From NCBI GenBank assembly GCA_016706225.1, contig JADJKB010000002.1, positions 333,589-397,588 of the forward strand: 64,000 bases of DNA, given 5' to 3'. The translations under genes were made by a program, and so were the position numbers. Below are positions 17,230-26,505 of this stretch, piece after piece; position 1 is the first letter of the stretch; the number at the start of each line of letters is the position of its first letter. The stretch is from Myxococcales bacterium. GTDB taxonomy: Bacteria; Myxococcota_A; Polyangia; Polyangiales; Polyangiaceae. The notes beneath the pieces were generated by a model. It was not told the origin of the DNA. It saw only the letters and a list, made by a program, of their open reading frames with translations, and ran no database searches.

Positions 17230-18228
17230 ATGTCTGAAGAAGAAGCCAAGGCTGAGGTCGAAGCGTTCCGCAAGAAGATTGGCGCGCTCAGGGAAGAGAT
17301 CGCTCGCATCATCGTCGGGCACCGAGAGGTCGTCGACGGTGTCCTGACCTGCATGCTGGCCGGCTCGCACGCGCTGCTCGAAGGCGTGCCGGGTCTGGGC
17401 AAGACCATGCTCGTGCGCACGCTGGCGGACGCCGTGGGGCTGAACTTCTCGCGCATCCAGTTCACACCGGACCTGATGCCCGCCGACATCATCGGCACGA
17501 CGGTGATCGAGGAGGCGGGCGGCGGCAAACATGCGTTCGAGTTCCGCAAGGGGCCGGTCTTCGCCAACATCGTCCTGGCCGACGAAATCAACCGCGCCAC
17601 ACCCAAGACCCAGAGCGCTCTGCTCGAGGCCATGCAGGAGCACCGCGTGACCGTGGGTCGAACGACCTACGTGATCGAGGAGCCCTACTTCGTGATGGCG
17701 ACGCAGAACCCGCTGGAGATGGAGGGCACCTACCCGCTTCCCGAGGCGCAGCTCGACCGCTTCTTCTTCAAGCTGCAGGTGCCGTTTCCGAATCGCGAGG
17801 ACCTGCACGCCATCATCGAGCGCACCACCACGGACTACTCCGCCAAGGTCGAGTCCGTCGTGAGTGCCGAAGACATCCTCGGCATGCAAGCGCTGGTGCG
17901 CACCGTGCCGGTGGCCCGCCACGTTCAGGACTACGCGGTGCGCCTGCTCCAGGCCACCCATCCGGACGGGCCGGACGCTCCGGAAAAGGTCCGGCGTTAT
18001 GCGCGTGTTGGTGCGTCGCCGCGCGGCGCGCAGTCCGTGCTGCTCGCCGCCAAGATCCGGGCGCTCTTCGAGGGCAGGTTCGCCGCGAGCATCGACGACG
18101 TGAAGGCCAGCGCCGCCCCCGCGCTGCGGCATCGCATGCTGCTCAACTTCGAGGGCGAGGCCGAGGGTGTGAAGACGGACGACTGCATCCGTGAGATCCT
18201 CGAGGAGCTTCCGGAAGCCAAGACCTGA
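17230..18228 (+). CDS. MoxR-family AAA+ ATPase
   Basis: 332 residues from the ATG at 17230, preceded by AAGAGGG; upstream ATGs at 17167 and 17209 are possible. AAA+ MoxR: Walker A GVPGLGKT, Walker B ADEINRA, then ATQNPLEMEGTYPLPEAQLDRF, which is diagnostic of MoxR-type ATPases (sensor 1 and arginine finger). MoxR ATPases work with VWA proteins as chaperones or metal-insertion/assembly machines. The DUF58, BatA-like and double-VWA genes follow directly. Confidence 0.95.
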   Translation: MSEEEAKAEVEAFRKKIGALREEIARIIVGHREVVDGVLTCMLAGSHALLEGVPGLGKTMLVRTLADAVGLNFSRIQFTPDLMPADIIGTTVIEEAGGGKHAFEFRKGPVFANIVLADEINRATPKTQSALLEAMQEHRVTVGRTTYVIEEPYFVMATQNPLEMEGTYPLPEAQLDRFFFKLQVPFPNREDLHAIIERTTTDYSAKVESVVSAEDILGMQALVRTVPVARHVQDYAVRLLQATHPDGPDAPEKVRRYARVGASPRGAQSVLLAAKIRALFEGRFAASIDDVKASAAPALRHRMLLNFEGEAEGVKTDDCIREILEELPEAKT

Positions 18229-18245
18229 GCGGTCAGCCCTCTCGC

Positions 18246-19217
18246 ATGAGCCTCCTCGACGTCTTCAAGCGTGCGACGGCGCCGGTGTCCCGGCGTCTGG
18301 GTCCCGTCTCGCGCCGCTTCGGCATGGCCAAGCCGGCGAAGGAAGACCTGTTCGGCGACGACTTCCAGAAGAAGCTGGAGACCCTCGCGATCGTCAGTCG
18401 GCGGGTGTTCGCCGGCCGTCAGCGCGCGGAGCGACGCACCAAAAAGAAGGGCAGCGGCATCGAGTTCGCCGACCACCGCGACTACAGCGCGGGGGACGAT
18501 TTTCGCTCCGTCGACTGGAACATCTTCCAGCGCTTCGGCCGGCTGCTCGTGCGGCTGTACGAAGAAGAGGAAGATCTCAGCATCTATTTCATCATCGACT
18601 GCTCGACCAGCATGGGTTTCGGCGACGGGCGCAAGTTCGATCAGGCACGACGGCTCACCGCCGCGCTGGCCTACGTCGGGCTCGCCAACCTCGATCGTGT
18701 GACCATCGTGTCGGCGACGGACGAGATCGTGGCGCGCATGCCCACGACGCGGGGCAAGGGTCGCATCTTCAAGGTGTTCGATTTCCTGCGGCGCATCGAG
18801 TGCGATGGGCAGACCGGGCTGGAGGACAGCCTGAAGACCTTCGTCGCTCAGCACAAACGCCGCGGCCTGGCGGTGCTGATCAGCGATCTCTACGATCCGG
18901 CTGGCTTCGAGGCGGGCATCAACGTGCTTCGCTACAACAAGTTCGAGCCGTACGTGCTGCACATCGTCGACCCGGCCGAGGCTCACCCCGCGCTCAAGGG
19001 CGACGTTCGCATCTACGACTGTGAGACCGGCGACGAGCGCGAGGTGACCGTCACGGCCAAGATGCTGGAGCGCATGGAGCGCGCTTGGAACGACTACCGC
19101 GACGACATCGAGCGCTTCTGCACCAAACACCAGGTCCCCTATTTCGCCGGTGACGTCGAGACCCCCTTCGACGAGCTGGTCTTGCGAGTCTTTCGCCGTG
19201 GAGGGTTCCTGCGCTGA
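18246..19217 (+). CDS. DUF58 (VWA-like) protein
   Basis: 323 residues. DUF58 signature GIEFADHRDYSAGDDFRSVDWNIFQRFGR, followed by a VWA-like fold with MIDAS-like DCSTSM. No membrane segment, so cytoplasmic. DUF58 proteins are standard partners of MoxR in Bat-type operons, probably as adaptors. Starts 17 nt after moxR; its TGA overlaps the next ATG (TGATG). Confidence 0.93.
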   Translation: MSLLDVFKRATAPVSRRLGPVSRRFGMAKPAKEDLFGDDFQKKLETLAIVSRRVFAGRQRAERRTKKKGSGIEFADHRDYSAGDDFRSVDWNIFQRFGRLLVRLYEEEEDLSIYFIIDCSTSMGFGDGRKFDQARRLTAALAYVGLANLDRVTIVSATDEIVARMPTTRGKGRIFKVFDFLRRIECDGQTGLEDSLKTFVAQHKRRGLAVLISDLYDPAGFEAGINVLRYNKFEPYVLHIVDPAEAHPALKGDVRIYDCETGDEREVTVTAKMLERMERAWNDYRDDIERFCTKHQVPYFAGDVETPFDELVLRVFRRGGFLR

Positions 19218-21103
19218 TGCTGTTCGCGGGCCTGCCCTTCGGGACACTCGTCACGATCGCCGCTGCGGCCGGTGGGCTGACGGTTTTGTTCTACATCCTG
19301 AAGCTGCGCCGGCGCCCGGTGGCCGTGCCCTTCAGCCGCATCTGGGAGCGCATCTTGCGCGACAAGGAGGCGACCAGCTGGTGGTCGCGCCTCAAGCGCC
19401 TGTTGTCTCTGCTCTTGCAGCTGGCGCTGCTCAGCCTGTTGATCTTGGCCCTGGGTGATCCGCGCATCACGGGCGCGCTGATCCAGGGGCGCAACATCAT
19501 CGTGCTCGTGGACGCCAGCGCCAGCATGAAGGCCAAGGACGTCTACCCGTCGCGCATCGAGCAGGCGAAGACGGAGGTGAAGAAGCTGGTGCGCGGCATC
19601 AGCGGCTCCGACCGCATGCTGGTGGCACAGATGGACGCCGCCATCATGCCGCTCTCCACCATGACGGGTGAGCTCAGCGATCTGGACGCGGCGGTAGATC
19701 AGCTCCACGCAACGGACACTCGCGCCGACGTGAAGCGCGGGCTCCGGTTCGCCCTCGACAGCTTGAGCGGCCTCTCCAAGCCGGAGATCGTGCTGGTCAG
19801 CGACGGCGCGGTCGGAGATCCGAAGGAGCTGTCCGAGGGGCTCGACTTCGAGGGGGTCGAGGTGCGCTACGTGCCGGTGGGCAAGAGCAGCAAGAACGTT
19901 GCCATCACCGGCTTCTCCGTGCGGCGTTACCCGCTCGACAAGGCGCGCTACGAGGTGATGCTCGAGGTCACCAACACGAACGACGAGCCGGCCGACGTCG
20001 AGCTCACGCTGATTGGTGATGGCCAGGTCGTCGACGTGACGCGCATCTCGCTGCAGCCGAACGAAAAACTGCCACGGTTCTACAAGGACCTGGCGGGTGC
20101 CAGCCGCACCCTGGAGGCCAAGATCTCGCTCGGCAACGGCGAGAGCGACGATCTGCCGGCGGACGATCACGCGTTTGCGCTGATGCCGGAGCGCCGGCGC
20201 GCGCGGGTGCTGGTGGTGACCCCGGGCAACACCTACCTCGAAGCAACCCTGTTGCTCGACGAGTACCTGGACGTCACGAGTGTGGCGCCGGCGAAGTACC
20301 CGCCGCCCGGCAACTTCGACGTCACGATCTTCGACGGAGTGGCGCCGCCGCTCGCGCCCAACACCGGCGGTTCGTTGTACTTGAACCCGCCGCCCGAGGG
20401 CGGGCCGGTCAAGCTGGCGAAGGCCATCACCGAGTTCGGCTTCGACGTGTGGGACAAGAAACACCCGATCGTGCGCTGGATGAGCATGGGTGACATCCAG
20501 GTCGCGAAGGGCAACGCTTTCAAGCCTGAGAAAGAAGACAAGGTGATCGGCGCCAGCGAGGCGGGGCCGATCTTGGTCTCGGGGCGGCGCAGTGGACGAA
20601 AATTCGTCGCGCTCGGTTTCGACCCGCGCGACAGCGACTTCGTGCTGCGGGTGGCCTGGCCGCTGTTCGTGCTCAACACCATCAACGACTTCATCGAAGA
20701 GGACACGAGCTACGTGTCGTCGTTTTTCACCGGTGACGTGTGGAACATCCCGGCGCCGAGCGGCGCAGAGGTGGCCACGCTGAAGGCACCCGACGGCAAG
20801 ACCCACAGCATTCCGGTCAAGGAAGGCCGCGCTGTCTACCTGGGGGACCAGGCGGGCTTCTACGAGCTCTTGGTCAAGACGGAGCCGGAGCCCACGACCA
20901 GCATGTTCGCGGCGAACCTGTCGAACCTGGACGAGAGCCGGATCAAACCCGCTGACACGCTGGACATCGGCGGCAAACCGGCGATCTTGCCCAGCGGCTT
21001 CGACCCCGGCATGCGGCGTGAGATCTGGCTCTATCTGCTGCTCGCGGCGGTCATCGTCTCGACCATCGAGTGGTTCACTTATCACCGGAGGATCACGGTG
21101 TGA
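19217..21103 (+). CDS. BatA-like membrane VWA protein
   Basis: 628 residues. The N-terminus has the BatA/aerotolerance-type arrangement: hydrophobic segment about 7-27, KLRRRPVAVPFSRIWE, second hydrophobic segment about 58-80, then a VWA domain with MIDAS DASASM and a later LVSDGAVGD. Middle domains are beta-rich, and the C-terminal helix (YLLLAAVIVSTIEW) is near residue 605. Predicted inner-membrane protein with the VWA domain exposed. The stop is shared with the next gene's GTG start. Confidence 0.9.
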   Translation: MLFAGLPFGTLVTIAAAAGGLTVLFYILKLRRRPVAVPFSRIWERILRDKEATSWWSRLKRLLSLLLQLALLSLLILALGDPRITGALIQGRNIIVLVDASASMKAKDVYPSRIEQAKTEVKKLVRGISGSDRMLVAQMDAAIMPLSTMTGELSDLDAAVDQLHATDTRADVKRGLRFALDSLSGLSKPEIVLVSDGAVGDPKELSEGLDFEGVEVRYVPVGKSSKNVAITGFSVRRYPLDKARYEVMLEVTNTNDEPADVELTLIGDGQVVDVTRISLQPNEKLPRFYKDLAGASRTLEAKISLGNGESDDLPADDHAFALMPERRRARVLVVTPGNTYLEATLLLDEYLDVTSVAPAKYPPPGNFDVTIFDGVAPPLAPNTGGSLYLNPPPEGGPVKLAKAITEFGFDVWDKKHPIVRWMSMGDIQVAKGNAFKPEKEDKVIGASEAGPILVSGRRSGRKFVALGFDPRDSDFVLRVAWPLFVLNTINDFIEEDTSYVSSFFTGDVWNIPAPSGAEVATLKAPDGKTHSIPVKEGRAVYLGDQAGFYELLVKTEPEPTTSMFAANLSNLDESRIKPADTLDIGGKPAILPSGFDPGMRREIWLYLLLAAVIVSTIEWFTYHRRITV

Positions 21104-23886
21104 GCCCGCGCCTGCGCAAAATAATCTGGGGTCTGTTCATCGTGCTGGTCGGCGCCGGGCTGTTCTGGGCCTATCAGCGTTACGTCATCGGGCCCCACGC
21201 GCCCGCGTTCAAGTGGGTGCGCGAGGGCAAGAACTACGAGCTGCTCGAGCCGCGCACGCTCGGCTTGCTTCTGCTCGCGCCGCTGCTCTTGTTTCTGCTC
21301 GGCCGCTCGCTGGCAGATCTGCCGTGGCAGCAGCGGGTGCTGGCGGTGCTGTTTCGGGTGATGTTCATCGGGCTCGTGGCGCTTGGCCTGGCGCGTCTCG
21401 CCCGCACCGCCGAGACCTCGAAGGTGGCGACGGTCTTTGTCGTGGATGTGAGTGACTCGGTCGAAGATCCGTCGCTCGAAGACGCTCGCAAGACCCTCGA
21501 GGCTGCCATCGACGCGCGCGGCAAAGAGGACGTCATCCGGTTGATCACGTTCGCGAAACGACCGCGGCTGATCGAGCTCAAGGAAGAAGGTGGCAAGCCC
21601 GTGGTGCCGTCGGCCCAGGAGCTGCGGGACAGCACCAAGGAGACTCTGCAGAAGCTCGGCGTCGACAAACCCGGCGCCGGCAGCGACGTGCAGGCGGGCA
21701 TGCAGCTCGGTTACGGGGTGTTCCCGCCGGGGTATCTCAAGCGCATGGTGTTGATCACGGACGGCGTCGAGACCAGCGGGGACATGCTCGCCGAGTCGAA
21801 TCGCGCCCGTGGTTTCGACGTGAAGGTGTTCAGCGTGCCGTTCCGGCGGCCGCCGCCGGGTGAGGTCGCGCTGCGCTCACTTCAGGTTCCGGAGAAGGTC
21901 GACATTGGCCAGCCCTTCGACGTGATCGCCAACGTGTATTCGAGCCGCGCCACCAAGGCGCGGGCGCAGCTCTACCAGGGTGAGTCGCTGAACGGGCTGG
22001 ACTCGATCCGTGATCTGGAGCTGAAACCGGGCGAGAACGAGGTCAAGTTCAAGAGTGTCGTGCGTGTCGGCGGGCAGGTCACGTACGCGCTCAAGCTCAG
22101 CAGCATCAAGGACGACAAGTTCCCCGAGAACAACCAGTACGCCGTGACCGTGGACGTGCCGGGTCGCCCGACCGTGCTCTACGTCGAGGGGCAGCCGCAG
22201 CGCGCCACGTACCTGTCGGGCGCGCTGACCGCGCAGCAGTTCGACGTCGACGTGCGAGGGCCAAGCGGCTTTCCGAGCAGCGTCAAGGAGCTGGAGCGCT
22301 ACGACTTCGTCGTCGTGTCGGATGTGGCGCGTGAGGCTTTTGGCGAGGCCTCACAAGATCTGGTCGAGAGATACGTGCGCGACCTCGGTGGCGGCTTTTT
22401 GTTCGCCGGTGGTGAGGCCGGCTACGGGCTCGGCGGCTGGGCGCACACGACCATGGAGCGCATCTTGCCGGTTCGCATGGACGCGGAGCGCAAGAAGGAG
22501 ATGCCGAGCGTCGCGATGGCGCTTGTCATCGATCGCTCGGGCTCGATGACGGGCTTGCCGATGGAGATGGCCAAGAGCGCCTGCAAGGCCACGGTCACCA
22601 CGCTCGAGGGAGACGATCTGATCGAGATCATCGCCTTCGACTCGACGCCGATCCGCTACGTGAAGTTCCAGCCGGCGCGGTACCGCAGCCGGATCAACAA
22701 CGAGATTGCGCGGGTTCAGCCCGGCGGTGGCACCGAGATCTTTCCGGCCCTGGACATGGCGTACCAGGACATCTCGGTGGTCCAAGCCCGGAAGAAACAC
22801 GTGATCTTGCTCACCGACGGTCGGGCGCCGACTCAAGGGCTCAAGGACGTCGTGCAGGCGATGATCGCCGAGAACATCACACTCACCACCGTGGGCCTGG
22901 GCGACGGCGCCGACCACGAGCTTCTGCGCATGCTGGCGGACACCGGCGGCGGGCGTTACCACGCGGTGCCGGACCCCAACAGCCTGCCGAAGATCTTCAC
23001 GCGTGAGACCGAGATGATCGCGCGCCAGGCGGCCGTCGAGGAGTGGTTCCCGGTTCAAACGGTGACCAACGCCGACTTCCTGAAGGGGATCAGTGTCGGG
23101 TCGGCGCCGCTCTTGCACGGCTACGTCGCGACGCAGATGAAAGAGGCGCCGGCGCAGCTGATCTTGGCGAGTGACAACGGCGAGCCGATCTTGGCGCGCT
23201 GGCGGGTTGGCCTTGGTTACACGCTGGCGTGGACGAGTGACGTGAAGAACCTGTGGGCCGTCGACTGGCTGCGCTGGTCGGGCTTCGGAAAGTTCTGGGG
23301 TCAGCTGGTGCGCGAGCACATGCGGCACAAACACCGCCGTGAGCTCGACATGAAGACCGAGGTCGTCGGTGGCAAGGTGCACGCGGTCGTGGATGCGTTC
23401 ACCGTCGACGAGCGCTTCGACAACGAGATCGAGAGCAAACTCTTCGTCATCGGTCCGGAGCCGGGCGGAGAGCGGCGCGAGTTCCCCATGCGCCAGACCG
23501 CGCCGGGGCGATACGAGGCCGATTTCCAGCTGGAGAAATACGGGTCGTTCTTGCTGCGCGCGGAGCACAACAAGACCAACAAGAAGGGAGAGACGAGCAA
23601 CGTGGGCATGAGCTACGGCCACGTCTCGAACCCCTACCCGCGGGAGTACGCGAGCTTCGAGCCTGATCTGGAGCGCTTGTCGCGCGCGGCGCTCGCCGGC
23701 GGCGGCAAGGTCGACCCGGAGCCCAAAGAGCTGTTCGATCCCGGTGGTGAAAAGATCGTCTACTTCGAGCAGCTCTGGAGCCGCTTCATCATGGCGGCCA
23801 TCGTGATGTTCCTGCTGGATCTACTGGTGCGAAGGATCCGGATCTTCGACCGCAAGTTCGTCCCCAAAAAGAAGCGCGCCTCCTGA
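21100..23886 (+). CDS. Membrane protein with two VWA domains around a GATase1-like domain
   Basis: 928 residues from GTG 21100 (GTGA overlap). Two N-terminal hydrophobic segments (GLFIVLVGAGLFWAY; GLLLLAPLLLFLLG) and a third near residue 80. First VWA at about 110-250 (VVDVSDSVED; VLITDGVETSG). A class-I glutamine-amidotransferase-like region follows (VLYVEGQPQRATYL to GGGFLFAGGEAGYG). Second VWA at about 470-640 has a complete MIDAS DRSGSM. A C-terminal domain and last membrane helix (IMAAIVMFLLDLLVRR) follow. Last gene of the operon, ending just before the minisatellite. Confidence 0.9.
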   Translation: MSPRLRKIIWGLFIVLVGAGLFWAYQRYVIGPHAPAFKWVREGKNYELLEPRTLGLLLLAPLLLFLLGRSLADLPWQQRVLAVLFRVMFIGLVALGLARLARTAETSKVATVFVVDVSDSVEDPSLEDARKTLEAAIDARGKEDVIRLITFAKRPRLIELKEEGGKPVVPSAQELRDSTKETLQKLGVDKPGAGSDVQAGMQLGYGVFPPGYLKRMVLITDGVETSGDMLAESNRARGFDVKVFSVPFRRPPPGEVALRSLQVPEKVDIGQPFDVIANVYSSRATKARAQLYQGESLNGLDSIRDLELKPGENEVKFKSVVRVGGQVTYALKLSSIKDDKFPENNQYAVTVDVPGRPTVLYVEGQPQRATYLSGALTAQQFDVDVRGPSGFPSSVKELERYDFVVVSDVAREAFGEASQDLVERYVRDLGGGFLFAGGEAGYGLGGWAHTTMERILPVRMDAERKKEMPSVAMALVIDRSGSMTGLPMEMAKSACKATVTTLEGDDLIEIIAFDSTPIRYVKFQPARYRSRINNEIARVQPGGGTEIFPALDMAYQDISVVQARKKHVILLTDGRAPTQGLKDVVQAMIAENITLTTVGLGDGADHELLRMLADTGGGRYHAVPDPNSLPKIFTRETEMIARQAAVEEWFPVQTVTNADFLKGISVGSAPLLHGYVATQMKEAPAQLILASDNGEPILARWRVGLGYTLAWTSDVKNLWAVDWLRWSGFGKFWGQLVREHMRHKHRRELDMKTEVVGGKVHAVVDAFTVDERFDNEIESKLFVIGPEPGGERREFPMRQTAPGRYEADFQLEKYGSFLLRAEHNKTNKKGETSNVGMSYGHVSNPYPREYASFEPDLERLSRAALAGGGKVDPEPKELFDPGGEKIVYFEQLWSRFIMAAIVMFLLDLLVRRIRIFDRKFVPKKKRAS

Positions 23887-23903
23887 GCGATCGGGCGGCG
23901 CGC

Positions 23904-25100
23904 GGGTGGGAGCGCTATTTTTGGGAAGGGCGGGCGCTGTTCCTGGGAAGGGTGAGCGCTGTTCCTGGGAAGGGTGGCGCTGCTGGGAAGGGTGGGAGCG
24001 CTATTCCTGGGAAGGGTGGGAGCGCTATTCCTGGGAAGGGTGGGCGCTGTTCCTTGGGAAGGGTGGCGCTGTTCCTGGGAAGGGTGGGAGCGCTATTCCT
24101 GGGACGGGTGAGCGCTATTCCTGGGAAGGGTGGCGCTATTCCTGGGACGGGTGGGCGCTGTTCCTTGGGAAGGGTGGGAGCGCTATTCCTGGGAAGGGTG
24201 GCGCTGTTCCCGGGAAGGGTGGCGCTGTTCCCGGGAAGGGTGGCGCTGTTCCCGGGAAGGGTGGCGCTGCTGGGAAGGGTGGGAGCGCTATTCCTGGGAA
24301 GGGCGGGCGCTGTTCCTGGGAAGGGTGGCGCTGTTCCCGGGAAGGGTGGCGCTGCTGGGAAGGGTGGGAGCGCTATTCCTGGGAAGGGTGGGCGCTGTTC
24401 CTTGGGAAGGGTGGCGCTGTTCCTGGGAAGGGTGGCGCTGCTGGGAAGGGTGGGAGCGCTATTCCTGGGAAGGGTGGGCGCTGTTCCGTTGGGAGGGGTG
24501 GGGCTGTCCCTGGGAAGGGGGGCGCTGCTGGGAAGGGTGGGAGCGCTATTCCTGGGAAGGGTGGCGCTGTTCCCGGGAAGGGTGGCGCTGTTCCTGGGAA
24601 GGGTGGGAGCGCTATTCCTGGGAAGGGTGGGCGCTATTCCTGGGAAGGGTGGCGCTATTCCTGGGACGGGTGGGAGCGCTATTCCTGGGAAGGGTGGCGC
24701 TATTCCTGGGACGGGTGGGCGCTGTTCCTTGGGAAGGGTGGGAGCGCTATTCCTGGGAAGGGTGGCGCTGTTCCCAGGAAGGGTGGCGCTGTTCCTGGGA
24801 AGGGTGGGAGCGCTATTCCTGGGAAGGGTGGCGCTATTCCTGGGACGGGTGGGAGCGCTATTCCTGGGAAGGGTGGGAGCGCTATTCCTGGGAAGGGTGG
24901 CGCTATTCCTGGGAAGGGTGGGAGCGCTATTCCTGGGAAGGGTGGGAGCGCTATTCCTGGGAAGGGTGGCGCTATTCCTGGGAAGGGTGGCGCTGTTCCT
25001 GGGAAGGGTGGGCGCCGCTTCCTGGGAAGGGTGGCGCGGTTCCAGTGGCGCTATTCCTGGGAAGGGTGGCGCTGTTCCTGGGAAGGGTGGCGCGCTTTTC
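23904..25100 (+). repeat. G-rich minisatellite, about 53 imperfect units of 18-24 bp
   Basis: Nearly all of this 1.2 kb is tandem copies of GGGAAGGGTGG followed by (GA)GCGCTATTCCT, GCGCTGTTCC(C/T) or GCGCTGCT. I counted about 53 GGGAAGGG/GGGACGGG cores. Unit lengths of 18, 21, 22, 23 and 24 bp are interspersed, so no single reading frame survives. Each unit carries two or three G-tracts (G-quadruplex potential on the plus strand), and the unit junction TTCCTGGGAA is a dyad. It lies between the 3' ends of two convergent genes. Three long plus-strand open frames cross it only because the unit has no stop in any frame. Confidence 0.95.
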
Positions 25101-25146
25101 CCAGCGCAAGTTCGCGCAGGTCCTCGGTCAGGGATCGAACCTTCGG

Positions 25147-26379
25147 CTACTCGGCACGCGGTAGTGCGACGATGAAACGCGCGCCGTGTCCCGGTGAGCT
25201 CTCGACCTCGAGTGAGCCACCGGCGCGGATCACGGCGGCGTGGACCAGCGCCAGGCCGAGGCCGGAGCCTTGGTCTTTGGTGGTGAAAAAAGGCTCGAAC
25301 ACCCGGGCGCGGGTGGCGTCGTCCATGCCGGCGCCGTCGTCGGTGAACTCCAGGATCAGGTGATTGTGGGCGACCGCGTCCTCCGCGGTCGGGTTCCGGA
25401 GCACGACCGAGACGTGGCCCTCCGCCTGAACGGCGTCGCGGGCGTTGGCCGTCAGGTTCAGCAGCACACGCTCGACCTCGGTCGCTTCCATCATGACGCG
25501 CGCGCTGTCCGTGCGGTCTTCGAACGTCAGGGTTGCCCGTCCGGCCAAGATCGCGGTGAGCGCTGGGCGCTCAGCCTCGAAGATGCTTCGGACGTCGCTC
25601 AGCTCGGGTGAAGACGCCGGCCCCCGACCGAGCTCGAGCAGCTGCTTCGAGAGCGCGTGCACCAGGCCGACCGAGTGCATGACGTTCTCGGCGAGCGCTG
25701 TCACGCTGGGGTCTCCGCGCGCCGCGAGCTGGTCACCGGCGAGTGATAGGCTAGTCAGCACGTTGTTGATGTCGTGGGCCACGGCGCGCGCCAAACGCCG
25801 GAGCGCTTCACTCTTCTGGTTCTCCAGCGAACGTTCGTTGTGTGCAGCCAGCGAGGCCTCGAGCGTGAGTCGATCGGATTGCTCGAAGATCAGCGCGACC
25901 ATGTCGGCGACCGTGCTCGCGAAGTCGATCTCACGCTGAAGCCAGATGCGGGGCGCGCCAACGTGTTCGTGGCACACGACTCCGACGACCTGGCCTGCAC
26001 GAATGATCGGAGTGTCCAGCATCGAGTTGATGTCGTTCGGAACCAGGTACGCCTCACGAAGCTCGGCCGTCGCGGGGTCGGTTCGTGCGTCGTCCGCAGC
26101 GATGGCTCGGCGCTCACCGAGCGCGGCGAAGTAGCCGGGGAAGTCATTGGCCGTGAGGGAGCTGCCGGCGCCGAAGCTGCGGCTCGAGCCGATGTAGAGC
26201 TGCTGGCAGTCGATGCGTTTGTGGCTTGAATCAAACAGCCAGATCCCCACTCGCTCCACGCTCAGCGCGCCGGAGCTGATCTGCAGTGCGTGCCGCGCGC
26301 CTACCCAGCGAGCCTCGTCACCCTCGACGCGCAGGCGCGCGAGCCGGAGTCGCGCAGTCTCGTAGCCCGCTCTAGTCAT
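25147..26379 (-). CDS. GAF-domain sensor histidine kinase
   Basis: 410 residues from the ATG at 26379. N-terminal GAF-type sensor (about residues 20-180; VERVGIWLFD, VVGVVCHEHVG), HisKA helix with phospho-acceptor His202 in AVAHDINNVL, and an HATPase with N-box NLTANARDAV, G1 TDDGAGMDD and FFTTKDQGSGLGLALVH. No membrane segment, so a cytoplasmic sensor. No response regulator is adjacent (orphan kinase). Its 3' end abuts the minisatellite; its 5' end is divergent from the RlmN-like gene, 126 bp apart. Confidence 0.92.
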   Translation of the reverse strand: MTRAGYETARLRLARLRVEGDEARWVGARHALQISSGALSVERVGIWLFDSSHKRIDCQQLYIGSSRSFGAGSSLTANDFPGYFAALGERRAIAADDARTDPATAELREAYLVPNDINSMLDTPIIRAGQVVGVVCHEHVGAPRIWLQREIDFASTVADMVALIFEQSDRLTLEASLAAHNERSLENQKSEALRRLARAVAHDINNVLTSLSLAGDQLAARGDPSVTALAENVMHSVGLVHALSKQLLELGRGPASSPELSDVRSIFEAERPALTAILAGRATLTFEDRTDSARVMMEATEVERVLLNLTANARDAVQAEGHVSVVLRNPTAEDAVAHNHLILEFTDDGAGMDDATRARVFEPFFTTKDQGSGLGLALVHAAVIRAGGSLEVESSPGHGARFIVALPRAE

Positions 26380-26505
26380 GTCGCCAGCGGAGTCTCTTGC
26401 CCGGGCGCGGGCGCACGTCAACGCAGCGCGAAGACGCGACCGGCGGGCGTGCGTCGTCATCAGTCGCAGCGGCGTTCCCCCGAACGCCGTGTTATTGCGG
26501 CAGCC

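Noticed and set aside
23904..25100. Possible CRISPR array
   Set aside because: Units are contiguous with no unique spacers, and no cas genes are present.
25126..25142. tRNA T-arm-like sequence (GGTTCGATCCC on the minus strand)
   Set aside because: The T-stem does not pair beyond about three bases, and the rest of a tRNA would lie inside the histidine kinase gene.
23906..25363. 485-, 407- and 344-codon open frames across the minisatellite
   Set aside because: Units vary by lengths that are not multiples of three and all three plus-strand frames are open, so openness only reflects absence of stops in the unit.
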